A stretch of 64,000 nucleotides of DNA. It comes from Temnopleurus reevesii. Its lineage: Eukaryota > Echinodermata > Echinoidea > Temnopleuroida > Temnopleuridae. The DNA lies in assembly GCA_036244855.1 (NCBI GenBank), contig BQKZ01002926.1:1-64000 (forward strand). The letters are read 5' to 3'. Positions 50,801 through 60,710 of this stretch are shown piece by piece. The first letter of the stretch is position 1; each line of letters opens with the position of its first letter. The notes beneath the pieces are model-generated. The model did not search any database, had not been told where the DNA came from, and saw only the letters and a program-made list of their open reading frames with translations. The position numbers and the translations under genes are program-made.

Positions 50801-53800
50801 AACAGCATGTTGTACGGACATTTTGCAGGCATGTTGTACGGACACTTTGGATAAATTCAATTTTCTGAACATTTCCTATATAATTCTCCTCAAAACATTC
50901 AAATTGAGTATAAATTCAGCCAAAAAACATGAAATTGTTGTTTTCTCTCCATTGGTGAAATTTTATCTTAATGATATTAGTTAATATTTCATTCATGGCT
51001 AAATGCATGTTGTACGGACAAAATCATGTTGTACGGACACCTTCAAACATACAAACGATTAATCCATGAATAAAATTGATCATAGAATAGCATTATAGCA
51101 TAAATTTCTGTGCTATTTGAGAATAAAGTGATTATGACAGAATTAAGAACAGCTTCCAGTGAAGCATTCCACAGGTGACTATAAAATGGTTGCCCTTGGC
51201 AACCACTGAAAGAAACACAATCTTGTACACTTCATTATGTGATGTGTTGTCAAATGGATAAGATATTATATTCAGGTTGGGGCAAAACACACTCTTCTGC
51301 CATTTTAAAGTACCAAATCAGTACATACAGAGTACATAAAGATGATCCCTTTTAAAATGTTAGGTGCATGTTTCTTGACTTGGTTCATTTAAGTGAAAAC
51401 TTATGGATTCCTACCGATAGCTAAAATACTTCATCAATATGCAAAATGGTAAGTTAAAAATTTCATGCTTGTATGATCATCAGTTATTAGTTGGGCATGC
51501 ATACAATGTAAATTTGACAATTCAAATTGTTTTCAAAGTTTTACATCTTGGTCCCAATTATCCGAGTGTTTCAAGTTCTATGGGAAGTCCACAAATTCTG
51601 AGAGGATGTGTTGTCCAGCCTTTGTCACTGGGTTAGATGGCCCCGGTAGAGCGTCTTGATGATGGCTGAACTTGGGTAGAATATCTTGTCTTCCGTAGTC
51701 GGCCATTTGAAGTATCTCCCACACCTGTGCATCACAGAAACTTTAATAATGTTCTTCACCGATAACCTTCAGAACTTCACCTGGAAACTCTTCATCTTCA
51801 TATGCCACAACACACCAGTCGCCAACCTCGAGCTCGACATGTTCCACCGAGTTGAATGTGGATGCAGCATAAGGGTTGGGAGCATGCACCTTCAAATATG
51901 GTGTTGTTGGTAGCAAGGGCATGCTCATACATCCTGATGTGGCCATCGGTTGAGCATTTGACAATGTGCACCTTCTGAATACCTGGGCATTGTGGTGTAT
52001 GGTCCCAGCTGATGAGATCATAGACTTGATGTGTGATCTCATTCTGTGAGATGTGCATGACGCGTGTCTTCTCAAGAAGACAAGCAGCTCTGCTGGCGAA
52101 ATCCATTGATGATGGCACAAGGGTTCTTTGTGCTTTCTTGCTCATCACTGCCGCTCTTCCAATGGATTTGGCTCATCCTCCAACACCATCCATGACCCCT
52201 TGCCATGGCTTGTGGCGAAATATTTCCACATAAATGGACGGTTATATTTCCTTGAAAGCACCTGAAGAAGCTTCATCATATATATTGCCCCACATTGCAC
52301 AGGAATGAGACAATTCTCATCATTGTTTATAAAAACTGCAACTGTGTTCTTCGACTTCTCCTTTGTATCTGAACAAATCAGGTATGTCTTACATAGACCA
52401 TTGTGCATTGATGCGGCTGTGAATAACGAAACACTTGCTCTGCTCCAAAGAGCACTCTGTACTCTCATCCTGATACATGTACTCTCATCCTGATACATGT
52501 ACTCACAGGAGTAGTTCATGGTGAAATCCAGCTGCAGGATCCTCGCCGATGGTGAGGGGGACAATGCATTCATTCACTTTAATGGAACCTTCAGACATGT
52601 CCCCCTAAATTTGCACGATGTTACATATCTAGATTAAAGGACAATTCTCTGTTACATGTGTGACCAAAGAGCTGTTTTTCTACTGCAAAATTCATCTTGA
52701 GTTATATGAAGCGGGGCAATTTGCTTTGATTGCTTTTGCTCAACATTCATTAAGGTAATATTGCTTGAAAATACATGAAAAGTTTGTTTCATCAAGGTAT
52801 GACATCTTGTCACAACTAGTCAATAAATATAGTGTCACACATGTTACACAAACTCCATGATTCATCTTTGAAACAATGTCCTACCTGGATGACACATACA
52901 GTATTATGCAATTTGAAGATATTAACCAACTTTTCAAGCAATGCTGAGAAAAAGTATGGTAATGCAGGCTCAAAATGAGAATGTAACAGAACAGTTACCT
53001 TTTGGTCACATATGTAACAAGAATGGCCTAACAGAATTTATTCATGTATGATACATTTTTTAGTCAAAGCATGTATTATATGAATGAAAATAAATTTGGT
53101 TTTGAGAGTTTTAGGTTTGCTTCATCTGTATTGTATAGTACATACAAACTACCATGTTGTACGGACATGTCCGTACAACATGGTGTGTATGACATAGCAT
53201 GTTGTACGGACAAATTTAATACGTCAATTCCTCGTTCNCAATGCCCTAGAGATTGCACAGAGGCCAAGAGGTTGCCCATTCCAAAATGTCTGCTTGGATT
53301 GGTTTGGTCTTCCTGCCAATGAGAAGTTAGTCCATGTTACAAGAAACAACCAAGTATGAGAACTCCACCCAAAACAGCCTCGCCTATATGTGTTTTTAAC
53401 TTGACATACATTTCAATATGATGACAATGAATTTGTTTTTATGATTGTTCTTTGTAACATGCCCCTGGATAACATGATGCTTGGTATAAAGATGATCATG
53501 CTTTTGAATAGTTGGATACCTTGGATGTACCCCAAAGTTTCGACTTGGCTCATCGCATCCTCAAGTGTGTTCCCATGGTGATGCGTTTATGGTGGAAGTA
53601 TAGGCCTTCAATTTGATACAGTCACAATTTTTGAAATCGTATATATATGATCATTGTGTGATGCAGAGACAAGTTACATTTCACATTACCTTTTGAATGA
53701 CTTTTGTTCCAAACTCGCTTACATTGTACATGTAGGCCTACATATACACTGTAGTGTATACATGTAGGCCGTGACATTTGTGTTACGTAGGTTGTGTTGT

Positions 53801-56800
53801 ATTACTTCAAAGGAGTTAATAGTAGCCTATAGAATTCCATGGCAAATTCTACATATGTTTTTCATTCATGCAACACTTATGGGCATCAACTACCATTGAA
53901 GGCAGGATATTATTGAAACTTGTGGATACGGGGTCTCAAGTGTTGAAACATGTTAGGAATATTCTATTTATGAGATAGTATTTGTCTTGGGGGAATAATA
54001 ATATTATCTCCAGGTCTACATGTAGCCCTATAGGATAGCCTGCTAATAAAGAACCCATCCTGCTTACGTCGTATTCTTAATTTGAGATAACTGGAGGGAT
54101 AATTTGTCATTGGGTAACAAGGAAATGGGGGCAATAACCTGAAGAAAATATTTGCCTGCACCACTAGCTAGCCTCATTAAACCATTTAGTGCCAATTACC
54201 CATGCCATCAAGGGTGAAACATTAGGCCCTCATTCCTCTGGTCTGGGATACAGTCTTCTTTGATCTTGTCTCATTTTAACTCATCTCCTCTCACTCTTTC
54301 AGTCTCAACCCTCTGGGTCTCCTTTTTCTCCTTTTCCTTTATGACCCTAAATGAATGAAGCCTATGCTTGCCTTTTTGAATTTATATCCTTTTGAAATGT
54401 TTGTGAGTACAATGGGAAAGGGAGTGACATGCCAGGCTTGAAAAGAGGGTCATTAATAGGCCAGGGGTTCTGAGCCCCCATTATGGTCTAATGACCCAAG
54501 GAACAAAAGATGGTTCCTTTGTGTTTATAGAATGCAGACATTAGAAGTTGGACCGAAATTCACCATATTTTCACTAGTTGTAACACCCCACCCAGCTCCT
54601 CACAGATTTCTACCATTCTTCCTTTCTGCAAACACTCAATCAATATTTTGTTATGCTTTACAAATACTCCCATACATAATAAAAAGAAGTATCCCTCGCA
54701 AACAAATATGCATACAAGACAACCCTTCTGCATTAAAATCAGCGCTTAGTGCATGTGTGTATTGCATGCACACACATCTCTGTAGAAATGCACTGGTGTA
54801 TTCTCCTGTTTTTTCTCTAACTACCCTATGCATACATGGGCATTGGCACGGTTCTTTGAACAAGCGTAAAGAATGCTATCATACACGAGATTGGGCCAGT
54901 CGTTCTTTTCTACTCTACTGTGCTGTGTTTTTGTGACTGTTTCCTTCTTCTCTCGTGCATGTCAGTCGCCTATTGGGGGAGGATATGTATATAAAAGGCA
55001 GGAGTTAGACTGGAGCCTGCGCAGCCTTGGCCGGCAGACTCGCTGGCTCCAGCTTGCGATCTCTGGTGGTAGCGTGGGTCAGAGCTCGGGAGCAGCACAG
55101 GCAAGAAATGCCGCCATCTATACTACTGCAGGCATACTTGAATATAGAGTGGAGTGTGAGAGGGAGGTGGGAGGGTGAATACAGGATGGGAGGGGAGAGG
55201 GATGGGGAGAGGGATGGAAGCAGGATGGGAGAGGAGGAAGGTCAGGAGAAATATAGAAGAATGTGGGGTTGGATTTAGGCCTACATTGAACTATTTTGGA
55301 GTAGAGAACACAGTGTAAGCTGCTAGAAATCGGGAATATATTTTTTCATGGTTGTGTTTTGTAGATTCAGTAAAACAGCGAATGGAAAGGGTCACTTTGC
55401 TTACTAGTAATTCATGTCTTCTCCTTCAAATAGACTGTATATTTTTTGTAATGAGCGTGGCCTTGGATTACATAAGCTGATACAGTAGAGTAACTAATAG
55501 TACATCTCATCCCTGCAAGGTTGAAACGATTATGAAGGCCAGTTCTAATTTCAAAACAAACCTATCAAGGAGTGCAGTATGCCCCCCCCATATGAAAACT
55601 GTATTGTAGGTCGAGTTGTTTTTTTCTTCAAAATAATTGCCATTCCCAAAACTTAGGTCTGTATCAGTGTAAGGTTGAGTGTTCCAGAAAAATTGAAATT
55701 CCATTTTAAGAACCTGCAATTTTCTTGTAGATACTCTATTTATATGTATTCTAATGAATTATGTAAGCATATCATTTGCTGACCAAGTCACCCTTTCCAT
55801 CTATCAATCTTTTAATCCGTTTTTTTTTCTTGCCCTCTTTTCATCTTTTCTCTTCTCTCTAGTCCCATTCATTCATGTACATGTATCCTTTCTCTGTGTT
55901 CATCAGAAGGCAGCTGCCTATTATTAATCATGTGGGGTTTGACCCAGACTGTTGGTCGTCAGCGGGCCTGGGCGGTATGACAACCAGTGCTTCTGATGTC
56001 ACTAATTATGTCCCACCATTTGCTTGAGTAGTCTTCTCTTTCAGTCATATTTCTAGCCATGTGTAGTTGGTTGACATAAAATTTTCATTCAGTTGCTCTG
56101 CACATGAGCCTACACCATACAATAGGATGTTGATTTTTAGCACTGGTTAAAAGAATTTGTAAATGGAGCATAATGCACACAGTTTTCATGTTTTTATTTT
56201 TGCTTGGAAGTAATTTATTTTGGAAATTCCTCTTCAAATAAACTGACATTTTTTGGGTCTCATTTGACATTGTAGAATATGATTTTAAAAATGTAGTGAT
56301 GTCAGAACCCTTTATCAAACATACTTACAATCCTGGCTAAAAAAAAATGGTTTGGACAAGAAATACTGTTCAAAGTAATATGCAGTGAACACAAGGCTAC
56401 TGTTCAAGCACGGAATTGTTGAAATCAGCATTTGTATCATTTTGTTAAATTAACTGTCGCATTCCTTCCAAGATGATATCCTTCACAACATTGAAAGCAT
56501 TGAAAGATTCTTACTAACAGCTTTGTATCAATTACATGACACATGCCCACTGTATCCTGTGGCTGTAGGCTACACATACATGTAGGCTTTGAACACTGCA
56601 GTTAATGCCCTGAGTGGTTAGACTATGACCATTATATCATAAAGACCTAGTTGATGAAATAGGATCATAATCTGTATCATTCTCTGTGAGATGGCCAATA
56701 TTGTCTGAAATCATCGCCTCTGACTATGATAAATTGTATGAAAATTTTGTGTGAAGCAAGAGAGCATAGCCATTTATTTAGGAAGGGTTTTTGAACCCCT

Positions 56801-59649
56801 GTGGTTTGGTCATTATGTTTCCTCGTAATTAGCAGGGGGTTCCTCAAAATAATTCAAATTACCTCTGCGATATAGGCCTACATGTACTTTCAGAAGCTGT
56901 TGCCTACTTAGTCCCACAAGAAGCCTTTTTTACTTTGTTTGTGCATGAATCTGAGGAATTCGAAAAAAAGTATTTTCCAGCTAGGTTGAACCATTGTCAA
57001 TCCAATATAAAGCTCACTTCCATCCATTAGTGTTGCAGTAAACAAATGTCAAAACTTGTCTCCTAGCGTCAATCTAAACTTAAGAGGACCGTGTCATATA
57101 CAGGTTTCTGGGATCAGCCAAAATTTGAAATATGCCCAACAGTTGCAAACATTATAGTCACTTTGGGCAAAGTTTTTATGATAACGATACTCAATATATG
57201 GGGATTGGTTGAATTTGCAAGAGAATGTTAGGAGCAATTTGGGAGTAAAGCCAGGGGCCAGAGCAGTGTCATGATTGCTGTTTGACACCCCCCCCCCCCT
57301 CCTGCCAGATAAAAATGCCAGACTCTTTGCCCCAAGAATGACTGGTTTAAGTACTTGCGATAAGCATACGTAGACAGATATTTTGAATACAGTACAAGGG
57401 TTTAAGAACACTTTGTTTTAAGTGAAATTTATCCACCCCTTTCTTTGAGGACGGACACAGTACGCTATAGATAAATTTCAGTCAGATTGTGTGTGGGGTT
57501 GGGGTAGAGGGAAATGCATTTTTGTGTGTTTATGCATGTTTTTTTACCACAAAGAAGGAGCTAAGGAAGAGAAATTTCATTTAAAAGCAAGAGGGTATAA
57601 TGTATTGCCCCCTACCTATTATGGGTTAATATTTTTGCAAAGTGGATAAGACAAGAACGGGGCCTGTGGTTGTCCCTCAGAGGTTATTAGAAGTCCTTTG
57701 GTAGCTGGTATGGCTGGTGTCTCATGGTAGGAGTCAACTCTTGGAAGGCTTGAAATAATGGAATGAAGTCCTGCTTGCAAATTTATGATATGTTTCAATC
57801 TCTTCTGACTTGTAAGGTAAAGGGAACGCTTGGCTTGGCTTCACTTCCGTGGTCTGTGTTCTTGGTAGAATATATGGTTTCTATAAAGGAATTAGAAGTA
57901 TTTTGCTTGTTGGGGTGTGTCTTGTTGCCTTTGGAAAATTTCTGTTGCATTGGATGTCGTGGATTAGATGAACTTACAGTTCAAAATTTTTGTGATAGAA
58001 ATGTAGAGTCTCACACATTTTTCATTATTACAAACTCTTAATCTTGGTCAAACAAGAATTAGAATGTCAGGTTCATTTTTTTCAACTGCAGCTATTTGTC
58101 CAATTCCCTTTATTGTAGGCCTCAAATCTATTCTATAAAATTTACTCCCTCCCCCTTTCTTCCTTTCTCCATCCTGCCGTCTCCCTCCCTCCCTCTCCCT
58201 ATTACATTAACTTACACCTTTCATAGTTTTCTCTTATTTTTTCAGACTTACATATAGTACCAGGCAACAATTGCTTGGATTTCTCCCTGACTTTGATCAA
58301 AATAAGAAAAAATTGCATAATGGGTTTAAGATTGAGATCCCTCAATTAAAAATGTTCCTCATGCTTTCATCAATCAGTCATTTTGGAAAGCATGGCGACA
58401 ACATGTTAATATCTTAACGAACCATTAGTAGACCACCTGTTAAGTGTGGTCTAATTGTCCATTTTTCCCTGTTCAATCTTTCCAAATGTTTGGCTGCGTT
58501 TGCCACAGGGGGCTCCCATTCTGATTCAAAACATGTGTTTTATTTGTCATTTTATTTCACCAGCAGACAAGGAAAAATTTTGGAAACGGAAACGTAGAAA
58601 GATGAAATTTCATGAAATCTTGGGCCCCTTTTCTCGAAGAAGTTGATTGACACTTCTTTTTCCTCCCAAAATAACCATCTCTGGGAGTTTTCTGTCAACC
58701 TTTGTTTCCTGATTGGCCAACTGAATTTTCTGTATTTTTTTTCAATAAATTTCCTGTCTGGCATATACACATGCAACTCCTCAGTGTTTTTTCCCAATTC
58801 CCCCAAGGATGCACAAGATTTTGAATTTGAAGTTGAATTCTGTCATGTCATGTCAGTTGATGAAAATAGAACTAATATGATAGTCAGGCCTGTCTGAAGC
58901 CCATGCAATGGGAAGATGATATTTCTTTGAAAAATGTTGAATGTGAAGCAGATCAATGTCCACTTTATTTTGGTGGAAGCAAAAAAAAGTAATGTTGTGA
59001 TTTGATCTTCTTCATATAATCTTTTCAAGTATTTTATTTTTGTTATTTTTATCTTGCAACATAATTAACATTGTTTTTTGTTTCTCTTTTCTCTTTTTCT
59101 CTTGTAGGTGTGGACGCAACGAACGGCAACAGGAGACACTGGTGCCACGTGGCTTATTGGGAGCAGAGAACACGTGTTGGACCCATGTACTCAGTATTCA
59201 CAGACTCTGTAAATATCTTCTATGACCTACCTCACGGGGACGGCTTCTGCCTGGGCCTGCTCAAGCGGGAGGGGCGTCCGGAATCCGTCACAAAAATCCG
59301 GCAGAAGATCGACTATGGGCTGGCGATGAGCAGGGAGGACGACGGGGTGTGGATATACAACCGGAGCAACTATGCCTTATTCGTGAACTCGCCCGCACTG
59401 GACATCCCCCACTCCAGGACGTTCACAGTGCACAAACTCGCACCGGGGTTTTCAATAAAAATCTACGACCACGCAAAGTCCAAATTGTTAGAACTCATGC
59501 ACCGGGAATCGGAGCCACCCGATGGCCCGGTGGATCCAAACTCGATACGAATCAGCTTCATCAAGGGATGGGGACCTCACTACTCTCGCCAGTTCATCAC
59601 CTCATGTCCTTGTTGGATAGAACTGATTATGACTGCGCCCCCACGGTGA
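23392..59649 (+). CDS. smad6/7: Inhibitory Smad (Smad6/7 type), whole spliced CDS of four exons
   Basis: Joining 23392-23815, 24239-24292, 25182-25292 and 59108-59649 gives an uninterrupted 376-residue protein. Every junction is GT-AG and every intron phase 1. Order: conserved N-terminus MFRSRRSALVRR, MH1-like domain (about residues 46-140), PY motif PPPPYSR (about 144-150), acidic linker (160-200), MH2 domain (about 208-370). There is no C-terminal SSXS phosphorylation motif, as expected for an inhibitory Smad. Known for the family: I-Smads bind activated type I receptors of the BMP/TGF-beta pathways, compete with receptor Smads and recruit Smurf ubiquitin ligases through the PY motif. The MH2 end (DGPVDPNS, KGWGPHYSRQF) looks more like vertebrate Smad6, while the N-terminus and PY block resemble both paralogues, so an unduplicated Smad6/7 is inferred. 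It is shorter than vertebrate Smad6/7 mainly in the N-terminal acidic and glycine-rich stretch. Confidence 0.95.
23816..24238 (+). other. Smad6/7 intron 1 (423 bp)
   Basis: Phase-1 intron, GTAAAT...TTTTACAG with a pyrimidine tract before the acceptor. The middle (about 23940-24075) is GC-rich with GCATGC/CAGTGC words and one GGCGCC (24063-24068), the core of BMP-responsive GC boxes; whether it is functional is unknown. Confidence 0.85.
24239..24292 (+). CDS. smad6/7: Smad6/7 coding exon 2: PY-motif exon
   Basis: A 54-nt exon between TTTTACAG (acceptor at 24237-24238) and AAG|GTATGA (donor at 24293). It encodes residues 142-159, ESPPPPYSRIAFERSKTQ. PPPPYSR is the PY motif that binds WW domains of Smurf-type HECT E3 ligases in vertebrate Smad6/7. 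Both ends are phase 1, so the exon is symmetric. Intron 1 is only 423 bp. In vertebrate Smad7 the motif also follows the MH1 end directly (RLC-xx-ESPPPPYSR), which supports this exon strongly despite its size. Confidence 0.93.
24293..25181 (+). other. Smad6/7 intron 2 (889 bp)
   Basis: Phase-1 intron, GTATGA...CATTAG. AT-rich, with a short (AT)n run near 25000. No coding sequence or repeat family recognised. Confidence 0.8.
25182..25292 (+). CDS. smad6/7: Smad6/7 coding exon 3: acidic Ser/Thr-rich linker
   Basis: A 111-nt exon (residues 160-196) between acceptor CCATTAG and donor TCAG|GTATGC. The frame is open and coding-like in composition: EAEEEASVTPSSPVEFG, then a QSTETGNTPTE stretch and QPYANSS. 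The linker between the PY motif and MH2 is poorly conserved in all I-Smads, so the call rests on good splice sites, matching phase 1 on both sides and exact reading-frame continuity into exon 4, not on similarity. Several SP/TP sites (TPSSP, NTPTE) could be kinase targets (inference). Skipping this exon would keep the frame. Confidence 0.82.
34960..35080 (+). mobile_element. Probable tRNA-derived SINE
   Basis: A-box-like GTGTTGTAGTTCAG (34971-34984) and B-box-like GGTTTGATACC (35030-35040), followed by TTTTGCCAAAAAAATAATAAT. Pol III promoter geometry without a foldable tRNA anticodon stem. Body differs from the 11.3 kb SINE. Confidence 0.4.
48516..48716. mobile_element. MITE with 17-bp TIRs and 7-8 bp target duplication (hAT-like)
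   Basis: TAGTCCAGTTGAGGACT (48524-48540) is the exact reverse complement of AGTCCTCAACTGGACTA (48691-48707). It is flanked by GGCAATTT on both sides (48516-48523 and 48709-48716). Total about 185 bp, no ORF, with an internal palindrome GATCGCGCCTC/GAGGCGCGATC. An 8-bp duplication suggests mobilisation by a hAT-type transposase; exact ends are ambiguous by one base. Confidence 0.75.
49912..50428 (+). repeat. Direct duplication, copy 1 (517 bp)
   Basis: From CAATGCCCTAGAG to ACACTGTAG; the same block recurs at 53239-53754. I find only one substitution (TTCTAAAC versus TTCCAAAC), one 1-bp indel and a 2-bp difference in a TA run. Near-identity means a very recent or artefactual duplication, most simply two haplotypes of one locus. 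Confidence 0.85.
50443..51039 (+). repeat. Six subterminal copies of ATGTTGTACGGACA (left end)
   Basis: Exact 14-mers at 50443, 50609, 50807, 50831, 51007 and 51026, all in the same orientation and spaced 19-198 bp apart. A 14-mer is not expected even once by chance in this window. Confidence 0.9.
51620..52611 (-). pseudogene. Frameshifted transposon-borne protein gene (ATSHGKG/DGVGG family)
   Basis: Minus-strand frames join into one decayed product of roughly 330 residues. From the N-terminal side it has LQLDFTMNYSCEY, QDE, VQSALW, VSLFTAASMHNG and NTVAVFIN. Then, in other frames, it has YDEASSGAFKEI, FMWKYFATSHGKG, VMDGVGG followed by a stop, SIGRAAVMSKKAQ, HISQNEI, VEHVELEVGDWCVVAYEDEE, and finally VSVMHRCGRYFKWP and KIFYPSSAIIKTL near 51640. 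I recognise this motif order from uncharacterised, multi-copy invertebrate proteins. The aspartates in LQLDF, YDE and MDG could be an RNase-H-like DDD triad (inference). At least three frame changes, one stop (about 52172) and a 20-bp tandem duplication (52461-52500) break it. It could instead be a captured passenger gene. Confidence 0.55.
53154..53212 (+). repeat. Three subterminal copies of the 14-mer, two forming a palindrome (right side)
   Basis: Forward copy 53154-53167 abuts the reverse complement at 53168-53181, giving a 28-bp perfect palindrome; a further forward copy is at 53199-53212. This marks the right subterminal part of the insertion. Confidence 0.9.
53238..53238. other. Single-N join between two contigs or haplotypes
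   Basis: The N separates the truncated transposon from an exact restart of the 49912 block, so it marks a scaffold join and not a sequencing ambiguity. Confidence 0.8.
53239..53754 (+). repeat. Direct duplication, copy 2 (516 bp), starting right after a gap
   Basis: Begins at the base after the single N (53238) and matches 49912-50428 throughout. It then continues into GTGTATACATGTAGG where copy 1 enters the transposon, so this copy shows the uninterrupted (empty) target site. Confidence 0.85.
59108..59649 (+). CDS. smad6/7: Smad6/7 coding exon 4: complete MH2 domain and stop
   Basis: Starts after CTCTTGTAG and ends at TGA 59647-59649; encodes residues 197-376. MH2 landmarks: HWCHVAYWEQRTRVG (207-221), IFYDLPHGDGFCLG (233-246), DGVWIYNRS (275-283), FVNSPALD (288-295), VHKLAPGFSIKI (304-315), RISFIKGWGPHYSRQFITSC (344-363), then PCWIEL. 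KGWG...SRQF is the L3 loop that contacts type I receptors. The protein ends in APPR without an SSXS tail, so it is not a receptor-activated Smad. Having all of MH2 in one last exon matches the vertebrate Smad6/7 organisation. The exon lies 33.8 kb downstream of exon 3 and is clearly more GC-rich than the surrounding intron. Confidence 0.97.
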
Positions 59650-60085
59650 TGATCACCAACATTGCTGATGCATTATATTACTTTTAGATCTAATATAATA
59701 TTTTATATTATATATATTATATATTATAATACTTGTACATATGGACTCATTTTTACAATTGTAATTTATGGTGCCATGCATAAGTTCATTCAATTATTGT
59801 ATACTCCCTATCTCCCTTTTTTTCCTTTTCTCAAACTTTGCTAACAAAGACTCTGTTTCCTTCTCCCTTGTTTTTCAAGTTTCTTTCATTCATTCATTCA
59901 TTCATATACCTCTGTTCTTATTCAAAATTGCCCATTCTAAAGACATGTTCGTAACGCACGTGCATGTGATGTTGTTCATGTGGAGGCAAACGTTACTGTT
60001 TTTTTTTACCTGTTGAAAATAGGACAAACGACAAGAGAGAAAAAAATATGGTATTGAATTAATAAACTCATTAATATGCACCATG
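59650..60085 (+). other. smad6/7: Probable Smad6/7 3' UTR
   Basis: Follows the stop codon, AT-rich. The first clear canonical poly(A) signal I see is AATAAA at 60061-60066, about 410 bp after the stop. Its use is inferred; the true end could be farther downstream. Confidence 0.4.
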
Positions 60086-60519
60086 AAAGTAAAGCAAACT
60101 TGTTCAGTTTCTTTTATCTTGTAGCGTCTGAGCCAAGTTGATTCATATCGAATCTATTAAAAATGAATGGATCTAATTGAAAATTCTTCCCCTTTGCTAT
60201 TTTTCATTCATTCCTTTTTGCAAAGTGAGATTTGTAGGTATTTTCACATTGTGTTCATGCATTTTTAAAGTGTTGATACTTAAAGCTGACAGCAAATTTG
60301 TGAAAATTTCCATCAATCATCTGAAATAAGCTCAAAGCTTCAAATTCACATGTTTTGGCAATAGAAAATTTATTTGCCAAAATATGTGTTTGATTGATAA
60401 TGGTGAGGCCAAGGAATAATGTTCATTTGTGTAATAGCAACAGTTACTTTAAAATTTCCGAATGCGATTTAAATGCTAGAAATTTGATATGTGAACCAAC
60501 TTGGTGATATAGGGACAAT

Positions 60520-60623
60520 GATAATGATGATAATAATGGTGGTGGTGGTGATGACAATGACAGTCATCATTATGATGATATTAGTTGCAGCATTGATGAT
60601 GATGATGGTGATGATGATGATGT

Positions 60624-60710
<87 letters not shown>

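Larger units (their letters stand above)
50428..53237 (-). mobile_element. Unclassified DNA-transposon-like insertion, right end missing at an assembly gap
   Basis: Comparison of the two flanking duplicate copies shows that sequence starting GGGCGATTCC replaces the host sequence after CACTGTA at 50427. The insert has six copies of ATGTTGTACGGACA within 620 bp of the left end and three more (one inverted) at 53154-53212. Between them lies a decayed minus-strand ORF. Iterated subterminal motifs are typical of transposase-binding sites in several cut-and-paste superfamilies. The expected mirror-image right terminus is not present: the sequence stops at the N at 53238. It lies inside intron 3 of the Smad gene. 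Superfamily not assigned. Confidence 0.6.
25293..59107 (+). other. Smad6/7 intron 3 (33.8 kb)
   Basis: Phase-1 intron from GTATGC to TTGTAG. Mostly AT-rich and non-coding. It contains a probable SINE (about 34960), pyrimidine tracts (29160, 36485-36580, 38030-38100, 58145-58200), a TIR-bounded MITE (48524), a transposon-like insertion with a haplotype duplication (49912-53754), and scattered GC-richer patches (about 27690-27850, 34180-34290, 38170-38260, 43770-43870, 55920-56020) that could be regulatory. No other gene is supported on either strand. Confidence 0.8.

Noticed and set aside
51439..51636. Plus-strand frame beside the transposon gene
   Set aside because: Shadow region; the protein-like signal from 51640 upward is on the minus strand.
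49912..53754. LTR retrotransposon with ~516-bp LTRs
   Set aside because: The repeats lack TG...CA ends, the internal region has no gag/pol motifs, the 5' copy is followed by a transposon end and not a primer-binding site, and the second copy starts at an assembly N. A haplotype join fits better.
59349..59687. 112-codon frame overlapping the MH2 exon in another frame
   Set aside because: Shadow of the MH2 coding frame, which is confirmed by family motifs.
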